Shown here one piece after another: positions 26,620 to 35,372 of a stretch of DNA of 64,000 nucleotides (position 1 is the stretch's first letter; each line of letters opens with the position of its first letter). Both the position numbers and the translations under genes were made by a program. A model generated the notes under the pieces. That model was not told the DNA's origin and made no database searches. It saw nothing but the letters and a program-made list of their open reading frames with translations. Source of the stretch: Nitrososphaerota archaeon (GTDB lineage: Archaea > Thermoproteota > Nitrososphaeria > Conexivisphaerales > DTJL01); NCBI GenBank assembly GCA_021324115.1, contig JAJPJS010000008.1, positions 84,160-148,159 of the forward strand, given 5' to 3'.

Positions 26620-27780
26620 TCACAACTCTCTGACTTCCTTCACTGTTGAATAAACGACTGCCGGAGGTATGTAAGTTGCCGCTATCAGCTCAAAGGCAGG
26701 GACAAATCCGTAAATGCCAATGATATATGCTATAAGGAATCCCCAGAATGCCCCTCCTACGTAAGACACAACAAAATACATGCTGAATGCACCATCCCTA
26801 TTTTCCTTGGTGGTTGAGTCTGACAGGAGAGCCTGGGAGAGTGGTCCTTCATTGAAAACGGCCAGTCCAAGCCCAAAAAGTGCAACACCAACAAGGAGCG
26901 GAGAGGCTCTGGCCATGACCAGCCCCACAGTTGCCAGTGAAGAGAACAACAAAGATACGATAATCACCCTCTTCCTACCAACCCATCTGTCGGCCACCGT
27001 ACCTCCTATCACAGGCGAAAACACGCTCCCCGCAGCAAGTACCGTGAAAAAGAAGCCAACCTCTATCACTCCATAATGCAGAGATTGGGCCAGATACAGT
27101 GGAACATAGACCGTGATCACCCCAAGTCCTCTGCCAGCCGCCGTCATCGCCCGTGCAGAGATCAGTTTGACCACATTGCGGTTTTTGAATGCCCCGAAGT
27201 AAGATGGCTTCCTGTTTTCCTCCGGCCTGCCAGCGGCCATCGGAGGACGGTCATCCTTCAGGTAACGCCAAACCAGTGCTCCAATGATAAGGCCGGGTAT
27301 TCCGAACAGAATCAATGTCCTCTGCCACCCAACGAGCGCGATCAAGAAGGCGCCGACCAGCGGGGTAAGCACCGTACCCACATTTCCACCGGAGAAGTGG
27401 AGCGAAAGGGCCGTGGCTCTCCTCTTCGACGGATACCAGTCGGAAATTAGGGAAGCGGCCATCGGATGCTGGGGGCTCGCCGCAACCCCGCTTGCAACTC
27501 TTCCCGCGGTGAAGATTCCTAGCCCGTTCGATATTCCGGAAAGCATCAATGATAGTCCAAGGAAGATGTTGCCCCCTCCTACCAGCGCCTTTCTCCTCAC
27601 CCAGCGAGACAGCCAGCCATGAATCCCCTGCAAAAGTCCGGATACAAGCGTGGCGGCTCCGACAATAGCGCCAAGTTCGGGGTATCCGAAGCCAAGCGAG
27701 ATCATCGCATATGGGTATACAAGCGGGTATATTGCGGATTGAACATGTGTTTCGGCGTGGGCGGCAGCTATGAGTGCCAA
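26620..27780 (-). CDS. MFS transporter, organic-acid type
   Basis: 386 residues, 12 helices, with motif A at GTVADRWVGRKRVII in the C-terminal half and a PSKRRATALSLHFSGGNVGTVLTPLVG helix in the first half, as in MFS acid symporters. It lies reversed between the two Mo-hydroxylase genes and probably carries a substrate or product of the island. The first clean start is TTG at 27780; the frame stays open upstream to a TAA without ATG, GTG or TTG, so the TTG is reasonable. A TATA-like TTTAAAT lies near 27863. Confidence 0.82.
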   Translation of the reverse strand: MALIAAAHAETHVQSAIYPLVYPYAMISLGFGYPELGAIVGAATLVSGLLQGIHGWLSRWVRRKALVGGGNIFLGLSLMLSGISNGLGIFTAGRVASGVAASPQHPMAASLISDWYPSKRRATALSLHFSGGNVGTVLTPLVGAFLIALVGWQRTLILFGIPGLIIGALVWRYLKDDRPPMAAGRPEENRKPSYFGAFKNRNVVKLISARAMTAAGRGLGVITVYVPLYLAQSLHYGVIEVGFFFTVLAAGSVFSPVIGGTVADRWVGRKRVIIVSLLFSSLATVGLVMARASPLLVGVALFGLGLAVFNEGPLSQALLSDSTTKENRDGAFSMYFVVSYVGGAFWGFLIAYIIGIYGFVPAFELIAATYIPPAVVYSTVKEVREL

Positions 27781-27921
27781 GTCACGCCCTTTGGATACAT
27801 TTTCTTGCCTTTCTTCCGGAGTGTCCAGCAGCGGTCCCGAATGGAGTCGCGCCTCGGTCCGTTATTTAAAATCTATCTTCAAGAAAACTAAATTATCCCC
27901 GTCGTAGGTGCCTCAATCGTC

Positions 27922-28416
27922 TTGAAAAAGCAGATAACAGTTCAGGTCAACGGCGAAGCAAGGTCTGCCGAGGTGGAACCAAGGACACTTCTCGTGAACT
28001 TCCTTCGAGGACTTGGACTGAGGGGGCCCAAGATCGGGTGCAACACGACGAACTGTGGGGCCTGTACTGTTCTGTACAACGGAAGGGCGATAAAATCATG
28101 CACTATTTTTGCCATTCAGGCGGATGGTGCGGAGATCGTCACAGTGGAAGGATTAAGCAATTCAGGCGAGCTGCATCCGCTCCAGAAAGCATTTTCGGAG
28201 TTACACGCCCTGCAGTGCGGTTACTGTACGCCTGGATTTCTGATGGCGTCTGTGGGACTGCTGCGCTGGAATCCAAAGCCGAGCGAGGCAGAGATTCGAG
28301 CTGGGCTGAACGGGAATCTCTGCATGTGTACAGGTTACCTCAACATAATCAAGGCTGTGAAGCTGGCTTCAGAAAGAATGGCAGGAAACGAATCCGACCA
28401 GAGTGTGGAAGTATAG
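27922..28416 (+). CDS. Molybdenum hydroxylase 2Fe-2S subunit (CoxS type)
   Basis: 164 residues with both iron-sulfur sites: plant-ferredoxin type Cys40, 45, 48 and 60 (G-C-N-T-T-N-C-G-A-C) and the helical domain C-G-Y-C near 98-101 and C-M-C-T-G near 130. It passes electrons from the Mo subunit. TTG start; the nearby GTG is out of frame. Usually followed or preceded by the FAD subunit (CoxM); none is in this window, so electrons may go directly to another carrier, or the FAD subunit is elsewhere. Confidence 0.9.
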   Translation: MKKQITVQVNGEARSAEVEPRTLLVNFLRGLGLRGPKIGCNTTNCGACTVLYNGRAIKSCTIFAIQADGAEIVTVEGLSNSGELHPLQKAFSELHALQCGYCTPGFLMASVGLLRWNPKPSEAEIRAGLNGNLCMCTGYLNIIKAVKLASERMAGNESDQSVEV

Positions 28417-28424
28417 CCTTTAAA
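28416..28424 (+). promoter_or_regulatory. TATA box of ABC transporter ATPase gene
   Basis: CCTTTAAAG centred about 27 bases before the GTG at 28448, predicting a leaderless message and supporting that start over the TTG at 28439. Confidence 0.55.
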
Positions 28425-28447
28425 GCCAACCCCTCCTATTGCACTGC

Positions 28448-29254
28448 GTGCCGCCGGTAATCAGGGTGGTCGATGTATCAAAGGAGTACATGGCTTCCAA
28501 GGGCGCACTCAAGGTTGTTGATGATGCCAACCTCGATGTGGAGAAGGGGGCCTTCGTCACCCTGATCGGTCCGAGTGGCTGCGGTAAATCCACCCTTCTA
28601 AATATGATAGGTGGTCTGATATCACCCACAACCGGCACCATATATATTGATGATGAAGAAGTAAAAGGCCCCAAACCGGATAAAATTGCCATGGTCTTTC
28701 AGGACCCCAGTCTGTACCCATGGCGGACGGTTCAGAAAAATGTTGAATTTGGGCTTGAAGTAAGGGGCGTTCCCCAGAGCGAAAGGAAGTCGAGGGCATC
28801 AAAATATCTCAAGCTGGTCGGCTTGGAGGCATTCTCACACTATTATCCCACACAGATTTCGGGGGGGATGCAGCAGAGAGTGAGCGTGGCCAGAGCCCTT
28901 GCCCTCGAGCCCGAAGTTCTGCTTATGGATGAACCGTTTGGCGCACTGGATGAACAGAGTCGCATCTCTCTGGGGGCCGAGCTCACCGAAATATGGAGAA
29001 AAACAGGAAAGACGATAGTATTCGTCACGCACAGCCTGCTCGAGGCAGCGAATCTTGCAACACACGTTGCTGTAATGTCTGCTAGACCGGGTTCGATAAT
29101 CGACTTTTTCTCAATAGAAGCAGAATGGCCGAGGTTTCCTGAAGACCCGGAAATCGTGGAGGCCAGAAAGCGAATGTGGTCACACATCAACCTTCAGTCA
29201 ATCAAACAGGCAGAAACTTTGAGCACAGCGGATAATGATAATGTACCGAGATAG
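28448..29254 (+). CDS. ABC transporter ATPase (SsuB/TauB/NrtD family)
   Basis: 268 residues with all ABC motifs: Walker A GPSGCGKST, Q-loop V-F-Q-D, signature SGGMQQRVS, Walker B VLLMDEPFGALD and H-loop FVTHS. The nitrate/sulfonate/taurine family is the best match. It drives uptake by the two permeases downstream. The gene order ATPase, permease, permease is followed by a reversed substrate-binding protein gene. The TTG at 28439 would add three residues (MHC) and is less likely given the promoter position. Confidence 0.9.
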   Translation: MPPVIRVVDVSKEYMASKGALKVVDDANLDVEKGAFVTLIGPSGCGKSTLLNMIGGLISPTTGTIYIDDEEVKGPKPDKIAMVFQDPSLYPWRTVQKNVEFGLEVRGVPQSERKSRASKYLKLVGLEAFSHYYPTQISGGMQQRVSVARALALEPEVLLMDEPFGALDEQSRISLGAELTEIWRKTGKTIVFVTHSLLEAANLATHVAVMSARPGSIIDFFSIEAEWPRFPEDPEIVEARKRMWSHINLQSIKQAETLSTADNDNVPR

Positions 29255-29282
29255 TCGATGCCCGAATCTGTTTGATTCAGAA

Positions 29283-29292
29283 TCACTTAAAA
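29283..29292 (+). promoter_or_regulatory. TATA box of the permease genes
   Basis: CACTTAAAAA centred about 30 bases upstream of the ATG at 29318; the two permeases may be transcribed apart from the ATPase. Confidence 0.5.
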
Positions 29293-29317
29293 ACATCAAA
29301 GCCTTCTATCTTCAAGG

Positions 29318-30082
29318 ATGGAAATTAAGGTCAGGCTATCCCAGGTGGGCGTTGTTGCGGCATTCATTCTTCTGTGGCAACTGCTTCCGACCTACAACAT
29401 TGTGAATCGATACATACTTGTACCATTCACACAGGTGATAGCCTCATATCCAGAGCTGATGAATCCGGCTAACCCTGTTGTGCCCGGAGGTTTGCTCTTT
29501 CAGCTTCAGGCGACGCTTTTTGAAGTTGCGGTAGCTTTCGGACTGAGTGCCACCATAGGAGTGGTGGTGGGGTTCCTCCTTGGACATTACAGACTCGTAG
29601 GCTCGATTTATGAACCTCTGCTGTATCTATTTTATGCCGTTCCAGGTGCTGTGCTGTACCCCCCCATCTTCCTGCTTTTCGGAGTGGGCGTACAGTCGAA
29701 GATAGCAATTGCTCTCATTCTGGGACTCTTCCCCATGATAATCAACACGGCGACTGGAGTCAGAAATGTGAAGCATTCATACATCAAGCTGGCGAATTCG
29801 CTTGGTGTAAAGGGCAGTCAGATGATGACCAAGGTGGTCATTCCGGCCGCCGCACCATACATCATGAGCGGCCTGAGGTTGAGTCTTTCCTTTGTTCTCG
29901 TGGGCGTCATATTCGGCGAGCTGATAGCTTCAACACAGGGACTCGGCTGGGCAATTGAAAGTGCGAGCAACACCTTCCATATCGACATGATGTATGCCCT
30001 GATTCTTGTCGTGGTTCTTGTTGCTTTGTTACTTCTATTGATTCTAACTGCGGTTGAGCGGAGGCTTATAAGATATGCCTGA
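29318..30082 (+). CDS. ABC transporter permease (SsuC family)
   Basis: 254 residues, about six helices. The EAA-like loop L-G-V-K-G-S-Q-M-M-T-K-V-V-I-P-A-A-A-P-Y (near residue 165-185) contacts the ATPase. It is the inner membrane channel of a nitrate/sulfonate/taurine-type importer. It overlaps the second permease by 8 bases, so the two are coupled and probably form a heterodimer. Confidence 0.88.
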   Translation: MEIKVRLSQVGVVAAFILLWQLLPTYNIVNRYILVPFTQVIASYPELMNPANPVVPGGLLFQLQATLFEVAVAFGLSATIGVVVGFLLGHYRLVGSIYEPLLYLFYAVPGAVLYPPIFLLFGVGVQSKIAIALILGLFPMIINTATGVRNVKHSYIKLANSLGVKGSQMMTKVVIPAAAPYIMSGLRLSLSFVLVGVIFGELIASTQGLGWAIESASNTFHIDMMYALILVVVLVALLLLLILTAVERRLIRYA

Positions 30083-30848
30083 AAGGCGAAGGTACGCCAA
30101 GATAATCTTTGCACAGGCAGCGAGCATCGCGCTATTTCTTGCTGTATGGGAGTATGCGGTAAGAAGTGGCGCGATTCCGAGCATATTTCTCAGCCCGCCA
30201 TCGGAAATAGCAAGGAATTTCTTTTCGGTACTTTCCATCCCCCTGGTAAGGCAGAAGCTTCCCTACGGACTCGCGGTTACTGTTCTGACATTTGGGGGCG
30301 TGCTAGCCGGCGGGGTCGTGACGGGGCTGTTGATAGGGTCTAACAGGTTCGTGAACGCCGTGTTTCAGCCATTTCTGGTACTCATCTACTCTGTCCCCAG
30401 AAGTGTACTTGTGGTGGTGTTCTGGGTGTTCTTTGGACTCGGTTTCTTCTATCAGTTCTGGTTCGGCTTCCTGAGTGGTATGCTGCCCATAGCTCTCAAC
30501 ACGATATACGCACTTCATGATATAGATCCCTCATATCTCAGAGTGGCCCATTCCATGGGCGCATCAGAATCTCACATATTCACAAAAATTGTTCTCCCTT
30601 CCGTAGTCCCTTCAATACTGTCTGGCGCGAGAATCGCCTTTAATCTGACATTTGGCGCGATACTGATAGCCCAGGAATTCGTTGGAACATCAGGCATCGG
30701 GTACCTCGTAATACATTATACGGACCTTTTTGCGAGCACCCAGCTCGATGTCATAGTGGTGGTCACCGCACTCTTTGGAATGGCATTCAACATGTTCCTT
30801 CTGCTTCTGGAAAGGCGTCTGACACGTTGGAACATCAAACCATACTGA
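30075..30848 (+). CDS. ABC transporter permease (SsuC family), second subunit
   Basis: 257 residues, six helices, EAA-like loop A-H-S-M-G-A-S-E-S-H-I-F-T-K-I-V-L-P-S-V-V-P. A paralogue of the preceding permease, giving a heterodimeric channel instead of the usual homodimer of SsuC. ATG chosen inside the previous gene. It ends facing the substrate-binding protein gene with a 55-base gap. Confidence 0.88.
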   Translation: MPERRRYAKIIFAQAASIALFLAVWEYAVRSGAIPSIFLSPPSEIARNFFSVLSIPLVRQKLPYGLAVTVLTFGGVLAGGVVTGLLIGSNRFVNAVFQPFLVLIYSVPRSVLVVVFWVFFGLGFFYQFWFGFLSGMLPIALNTIYALHDIDPSYLRVAHSMGASESHIFTKIVLPSVVPSILSGARIAFNLTFGAILIAQEFVGTSGIGYLVIHYTDLFASTQLDVIVVVTALFGMAFNMFLLLLERRLTRWNIKPY

Positions 30849-30903
30849 TACCTTACGGTAATACACCTATATCAAAAAAATTGGGGAGATGGAGCTTGAG
30901 GTA

Positions 30904-31926
30904 CTACCCTACCGGCGCGTATCCAGGTGTGTAAAGCGAACCGGGTGTAATGGTGGTCTTGTTCCCTGTTATCGCGTTTGCGGTGTAAAGCACATTGATG
31001 GCATTCTGTAGCTGCGAAGTCACTATTTCGCCGTTGGTCGAATAGGATATGAGAGACATAAAGAGATTTGCTTCAGCCTGAGTAAAGTTTTCCCTGTTGA
31101 TCAGGAAGTTCACGGTTGCGGAGTTCGTATTCGCATTGAATGCGGCGTCTGCCTTCCACAGCATTTCGAGGGTTGCTTTAACCGCATTCGGACTGGATTT
31201 AAGGAACGTTGTACTCGCTAGAACGACGAAGCCTGGCCAGGTTTCGTTGATGTATCCGATCACCCTCAGCTTACCTTGGGCAACAAGCGGATACACATCG
31301 AACGGATTACCGTTGCTGGTGGCTGCTGTACCGGTGAGCACGGATGCCACCTGTGCCTGGAATGATCCCACGAACGTCTCATGTATGGCGGAGGCAAAAG
31401 TCCATCCCATATCGGAAGCAAGCAGATGGTTGGTTACTTCATCAAGGCTGCCGGGTTTGCTATCCGCGAAGGTCTTGCCGTACAACTGGCTTAGGGCTGT
31501 GTATGAGGAATTAGCCGCCACATAGTAGGCCCTGTCGTTGGGCGATCTGTATGCTGCGACAATGGTAATTGGTGCGCCTGATACAAGTGCAGGTATCGCA
31601 GAATCGGTCGCCGCTATGCCCATCTGGATACTCCCGCTCACCAGAGCCTTCAGCACATCACCACTTCCACCTGGAAACTGTTCGATCTTCATGTTGGGAA
31701 CGTAACTTGAAGTGTAGTTATTCATCCTCATGTAGGCGAAGCCGAAGAGGTCTGGATGGTCATCCGAAACTACGCCAAAGGAGAAGGATGTCGTATCTGG
31801 AAGGGCGGCCCCAGAAGAGGATGGGGAGCTCGGCCGTGTAGCATAGTATATACCGACCGCTGCTACTATGATCACGACGACGATGACGACTGCGACTACA
31901 GCCATTGAAACGGAGCGATGCTTCAT
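30904..31926 (-). CDS. NMT1/SsuA-type substrate-binding protein, membrane anchored
   Basis: 340 residues. An uncleaved-looking N-terminal anchor (MAVVAVVIVVVIIVAAVGIYYA) and a Ser/Pro linker hold the receptor outside the membrane. The body (FPGGSGDVLKALVSGSIQMGIAATDSAI) is the NMT1/THI5-SsuA fold that binds small anions, sulfonates or aromatic carboxylates. It serves the ABC importer although reversed relative to it. TATA-like ACTTATACG near 31951-31959. The substrate is unknown; an aromatic acid fits the island. Confidence 0.85.
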   Translation of the reverse strand: MKHRSVSMAVVAVVIVVVIIVAAVGIYYATRPSSPSSSGAALPDTTSFSFGVVSDDHPDLFGFAYMRMNNYTSSYVPNMKIEQFPGGSGDVLKALVSGSIQMGIAATDSAIPALVSGAPITIVAAYRSPNDRAYYVAANSSYTALSQLYGKTFADSKPGSLDEVTNHLLASDMGWTFASAIHETFVGSFQAQVASVLTGTAATSNGNPFDVYPLVAQGKLRVIGYINETWPGFVVLASTTFLKSSPNAVKATLEMLWKADAAFNANTNSATVNFLINRENFTQAEANLFMSLISYSTNGEIVTSQLQNAINVLYTANAITGNKTTITPGSLYTPGYAPVG

Positions 31927-32043
31927 TTCGACGATGTCCGGAACAACTCACGTATAAGTCTTTTTTTGCATGCAAAGTCTATATCAAAAACCCGACGCAA
32001 AATGAAAATAGTCATTTTTTATTGTCCATTTGATAACAATTTT

Positions 32044-33612
32044 TCAGCCTGCTGGGTCACCAGTTTTGTCATGTCCGGTACCGAAGATCAGAGACTTGAC
32101 CGTCACCGGGAGGGTGGAGGAGTCCGTGAGAGGGTGGCCTATGTCGACATAGTCAAAGTCCTGCAGCTCAAGACCATCCAGTGTAACGACCGGACTGACC
32201 ACTCCCAACTCCTCCTTCAGAATCGCACCTATGTTCTGTGACACATCCTGATCTGAGATGAGTATTAGAGGTGTACCTGTGTCCTTCATTGCAGTTGACA
32301 AACCAACCGCCACGCTTCTGAGCTTCTGGTAAGATGGTTCACCTTCCCACTTGATGTAGTAAACAACTGGATCGCCTCCATTCACCTCGTTAAGGGCTCT
32401 GTTTGCCCTGCGAACGCTCCTTACCACTTCCTGTGCGGACATTTGATCAGTCACCTTCAACTCAAGCTCCGCCACCCGCGCATTCTTGATGGGCAGGATC
32501 CCTTCGTCGGAGACATACACAGTTTCACCGCTGAGCTGTATGGTGAATTGAGAGACGCCAGTTACGGTTGCCCTTATTCTCTGCTTTCCGCGAACCACCG
32601 GTGCCCCGAACTCCTTCCTTTGGATCATCATGCCCAGCCTTTCGCCGAGCGGTTTTCCGAGGTCATGGAAATCCCTCTTCTCTTTGCCGTAAACATATTC
32701 AGACACCCCACCCGAAAATACAATAGCGTCAATACCAGACGGGACGATCGGTCTCGAAAGAAGTAGCCAGTCCCAGTCGCTTCCTAAATTTCTCCCGGTA
32801 ATGAAATTCTTTATTGCAAAAGCCATCCAGTCGCAAACGATTTGACGTTCCTTATCAGAAAAGACTTCTCCAGCCTTGACGTCTAATCCGAGATGTTCAC
32901 AAATACGGGTGGCAATCGGTTCGACCCTTACAACTCTGCGGTCCTTATCCGTAACGATCAGCCTTCCCCCAACATGCAACGCGGATGTAGCAACAACCCT
33001 GCCCCGCTTTGCTATCGCAACTTTGGTGGTGCCACCACCTATATCCACATTCATGACCTGCTTTCCATATTGCCTCGATAGGGTTACTGCGCCAGAACCA
33101 TGCGCAGCCAGCATTGCTTCGAGCCGGTTCCCTGCTGTCACGCACACAAATTTACCGAGCTCAGCGGAGAGTGAGTCCGCTATCACCCTCGAGTTGCGCC
33201 GCCTTACCGCTTCCCCTGTCAGTATCAATGCCCCCGTGTCTACTTCGGAGCGCCTGATACCAGCCAACCCGTAAGCCCTCTCGACGATCCTGTACACTCC
33301 TTTGCCATCGATCAGGTGCCGACCAATATATGGGGTAAATGAAACTTCAGATGCAAAAATCGTTTTCCTAGAAACCACTGCATACCTGCTTGAAAGTGCG
33401 TAACCCAGTCTCCTCATCGTCAGCCTTGAAAAAAGCACCTGAGTTCCAGAAGAACCCACATCGATTCCCACAGTAAGTAAATTCTTTTTTTCGAATGTAT
33501 CCGTGCCTGTCAATCGCTCTTCGTGGTGATGGTGGTGAGTCTCTTGAGTCTGCTTCTGCATCTCATTTTCATTTATCTCAGGATATCTTCTAGAATCATG
33601 CAAATCGCGCAA
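32044..33612 (-). CDS. EutA-family reactivase (ethanolamine ammonia-lyase reactivating factor like)
   Basis: 522 residues. Actin-like ATPase: phosphate-1 VGIDVGSSGTQVLFSRL, phosphate-2 NVDIGGGTTKVAI, and the EutA-specific end (FDYVDIGHPLTDSSTLPVTVKSL). In enterobacteria EutA releases inactive cobalamin from the B12 enzyme EutBC; no EutBC, no other B12 enzyme and no ethanolamine gene is in this window. It begins six bases after the bicupin stop, so the two are one operon. An unusual His-rich stretch (five His in a row) lies near residue 26, followed by E-E. The TTG start is one of several possible; the first ~40 residues are variable. Confidence 0.85.
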   Translation of the reverse strand: MRDLHDSRRYPEINENEMQKQTQETHHHHHEERLTGTDTFEKKNLLTVGIDVGSSGTQVLFSRLTMRRLGYALSSRYAVVSRKTIFASEVSFTPYIGRHLIDGKGVYRIVERAYGLAGIRRSEVDTGALILTGEAVRRRNSRVIADSLSAELGKFVCVTAGNRLEAMLAAHGSGAVTLSRQYGKQVMNVDIGGGTTKVAIAKRGRVVATSALHVGGRLIVTDKDRRVVRVEPIATRICEHLGLDVKAGEVFSDKERQIVCDWMAFAIKNFITGRNLGSDWDWLLLSRPIVPSGIDAIVFSGGVSEYVYGKEKRDFHDLGKPLGERLGMMIQRKEFGAPVVRGKQRIRATVTGVSQFTIQLSGETVYVSDEGILPIKNARVAELELKVTDQMSAQEVVRSVRRANRALNEVNGGDPVVYYIKWEGEPSYQKLRSVAVGLSTAMKDTGTPLILISDQDVSQNIGAILKEELGVVSPVVTLDGLELQDFDYVDIGHPLTDSSTLPVTVKSLIFGTGHDKTGDPAG

Positions 33613-33618
33613 AGTCGG

Positions 33619-34713
33619 TCAACGTCGCAGTTTGGCAGCTTCGGCCTCGTAATACTTCTGCATTCTTGACTGGACGCCACTCTTTGCCAGCTCTTCAAGA
33701 AACGTCTTTCTTATCAACTCGTCTTCATCAGCGTAATCAATCTGGTCTCCACCCTCCCGGGAGCTGATCCACGCCTTGGGTATTCCTTCTTCGTTTCTTA
33801 TCGTCGTCCCTTCATATTTCAGGGCGATGTATCTTGCAGGCATATTGCCTGTATTGAAATGCTGGTGGAACCACATGTTTGGCGGAACCACCATAGAACC
33901 TTCCTGCCAGTCATACCTCTGGGGCTTCTTTCCTTCGGGCCACATGAAGGTGTATCCTTTACCACTCACAATTATTACATGAGCGCCCGGGCCATGCCTA
34001 TGTGCTTTCTTGTACGTTCCAACCGGGAATTCAGAAATGTGACTGTTCATCGTTCCCTTGGCAAGGTTAAACCTGATATGACCTCCGTCGGCTCCCCGTT
34101 CCTTGGCCTCCACCAGCTTTAGTCTTCTCGTATCTGGCACAAAATTCGTATCAGAAAAGAATCCGTTCAGCCGAGGGCTTGGCGCAAAATACTCTGGCTC
34201 CCCCCCAAACCTTGCGACGAAGTCATGCTTCGTGTTGAATATGAATTCTGCATCCTGGAAAACATTCATTATCAGGGGGGCGTTTGTTACACCTACGTAC
34301 CTGGCGGGTTTTACACCTGATGCGTTATAATGAATATACCATGCATTCAATGGAATGGCAAAGAGTGAACCGGTCTGCCATTCGAAAGAAACCTTATCGC
34401 CTCTATCATTCCATACTACAGTCGAGCCCCGACCATCCAGAATGTACACCATCTCTTCATACATTTGTCTTTGCTGGTTCAGATTTCCCCCAGGCGGAAT
34501 TTCGCACACGTAACAGTCATTGCTTCTGTTCGACTCCTCATGGTTTATGAAGACTGCAGAGCCTCTTCTTCGTTCCCATTTCTTCAATTCAAGCTTTCTG
34601 AGGTCAGGAATATAGTGAGCGGGTATTATTTCCAGACCTTCATTTCTCACCCAACTTCTGTAGAAGTCTTCCTTGATTTCTGCGGTGAATTTTCCTGCTA
34701 GGGCAGAACTCAA
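33619..34713 (-). CDS. Bicupin of the local cupin subfamily
   Basis: 364 residues, two cupin domains. The C-terminal one is metal-ready: A-H-R-H-G-P-G-A-H ... F-H-Q-H-F-N. The N-terminal one has lost its H-x-H (it reads Q-Q-R-Q-M-Y-E-E) but keeps E and a late His (Y-I-H-Y-N). Both end in N-A-x-x-K-P-A-R-like segments, shared with the two single cupins across the divergent promoter. It is the first gene of a minus-strand operon with the EutA-like gene. TATA-like CTTAAATAAT about 27 bases from the TTG start. Likely an Fe-dependent oxygenase or isomerase; substrate unknown. Confidence 0.75.
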   Translation of the reverse strand: MSSALAGKFTAEIKEDFYRSWVRNEGLEIIPAHYIPDLRKLELKKWERRRGSAVFINHEESNRSNDCYVCEIPPGGNLNQQRQMYEEMVYILDGRGSTVVWNDRGDKVSFEWQTGSLFAIPLNAWYIHYNASGVKPARYVGVTNAPLIMNVFQDAEFIFNTKHDFVARFGGEPEYFAPSPRLNGFFSDTNFVPDTRRLKLVEAKERGADGGHIRFNLAKGTMNSHISEFPVGTYKKAHRHGPGAHVIIVSGKGYTFMWPEGKKPQRYDWQEGSMVVPPNMWFHQHFNTGNMPARYIALKYEGTTIRNEEGIPKAWISSREGGDQIDYADEDELIRKTFLEELAKSGVQSRMQKYYEAEAAKLRR

Positions 34714-34817
34714 ACCGTTTCAGTGGATGAGTAGAATTATTTAAGCTGAATGGGTATAATTTCGCTTGTGTATCCTAGGATTGGGAAGCGTTTAAATCGG
34801 TCACCTTCCCGTCTGGT
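34714..34817. promoter_or_regulatory. Divergent promoter of cupin operons
   Basis: 104 bases with a minus-strand TATA (CTTAAATAAT, about 34735-34744) and a plus-strand TATA (GTTTAAATC, about 34789-34797). Each is about 25 bases from its start codon, so both transcripts should be leaderless. The two operons are therefore likely co-regulated. Confidence 0.65.
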
Positions 34818-35372
34818 ATGAAAATGAGTAAGAAATCTCATTATGCGGAGCAGGAGGATAGGGTTTTCGTAAGGGGGATTCAGGGGGACTACAGCCTTAA
34901 AGAGGAGTTGAAGAGGCTCAGGTCTCTGCCGAGGGTGAAAAAGGCGGAGAATGTACCCTTTTGGGATGGTCCCCAGGTGTACAGCAAGCACTACCTAGAA
35001 CCGGCCGATGGGCTTGGACAGACGATTCACATTCACGTCGAGGAGTATGGACCTGGTGGTGTATCTCAGAAGCACGGTCATGTGAACGAAGCCATGTTCT
35101 ACATACTGGATGGCAAGGGTTACGAAATCCATGATAATGTAAGGTACGACTGGGAAGCAGGCGACGTGGCTATCGTCCACAACAACTGTGTGCATCAGCA
35201 CCATAACGCAGACCCGAAGAAGCCGGCACGGGCTCTGGTGATCAAGACAAAGCCGATGTACATGTTCATGAATATGCTTTTCCAGAAAACCGTCATACCC
35301 AGACCAAAGGAGCCCACGGAATACGGCAAAGACTTCGTTCCCAGGCAGGAAAGGAAGAAGGAGGTCACTTAG
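34818..35372 (+). CDS. Single-domain cupin (1)
   Basis: 184 residues with a full metal site: K-H-G-H-V-N-E-A-M (H, H, E) and V-H-Q-H-H-N, the typical mono-cupin Fe/Mn ligand set. It starts with ATG at a leaderless promoter. An N-terminal strand-rich section (residues 1-60) precedes the cupin. Its stop abuts the next cupin (TAG then ATG), so it is translationally linked to it. Paralogous to the bicupin C-terminal half. Probably one half of a two-protein oxygenase or isomerase. Confidence 0.75.
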   Translation: MKMSKKSHYAEQEDRVFVRGIQGDYSLKEELKRLRSLPRVKKAENVPFWDGPQVYSKHYLEPADGLGQTIHIHVEEYGPGGVSQKHGHVNEAMFYILDGKGYEIHDNVRYDWEAGDVAIVHNNCVHQHHNADPKKPARALVIKTKPMYMFMNMLFQKTVIPRPKEPTEYGKDFVPRQERKKEVT

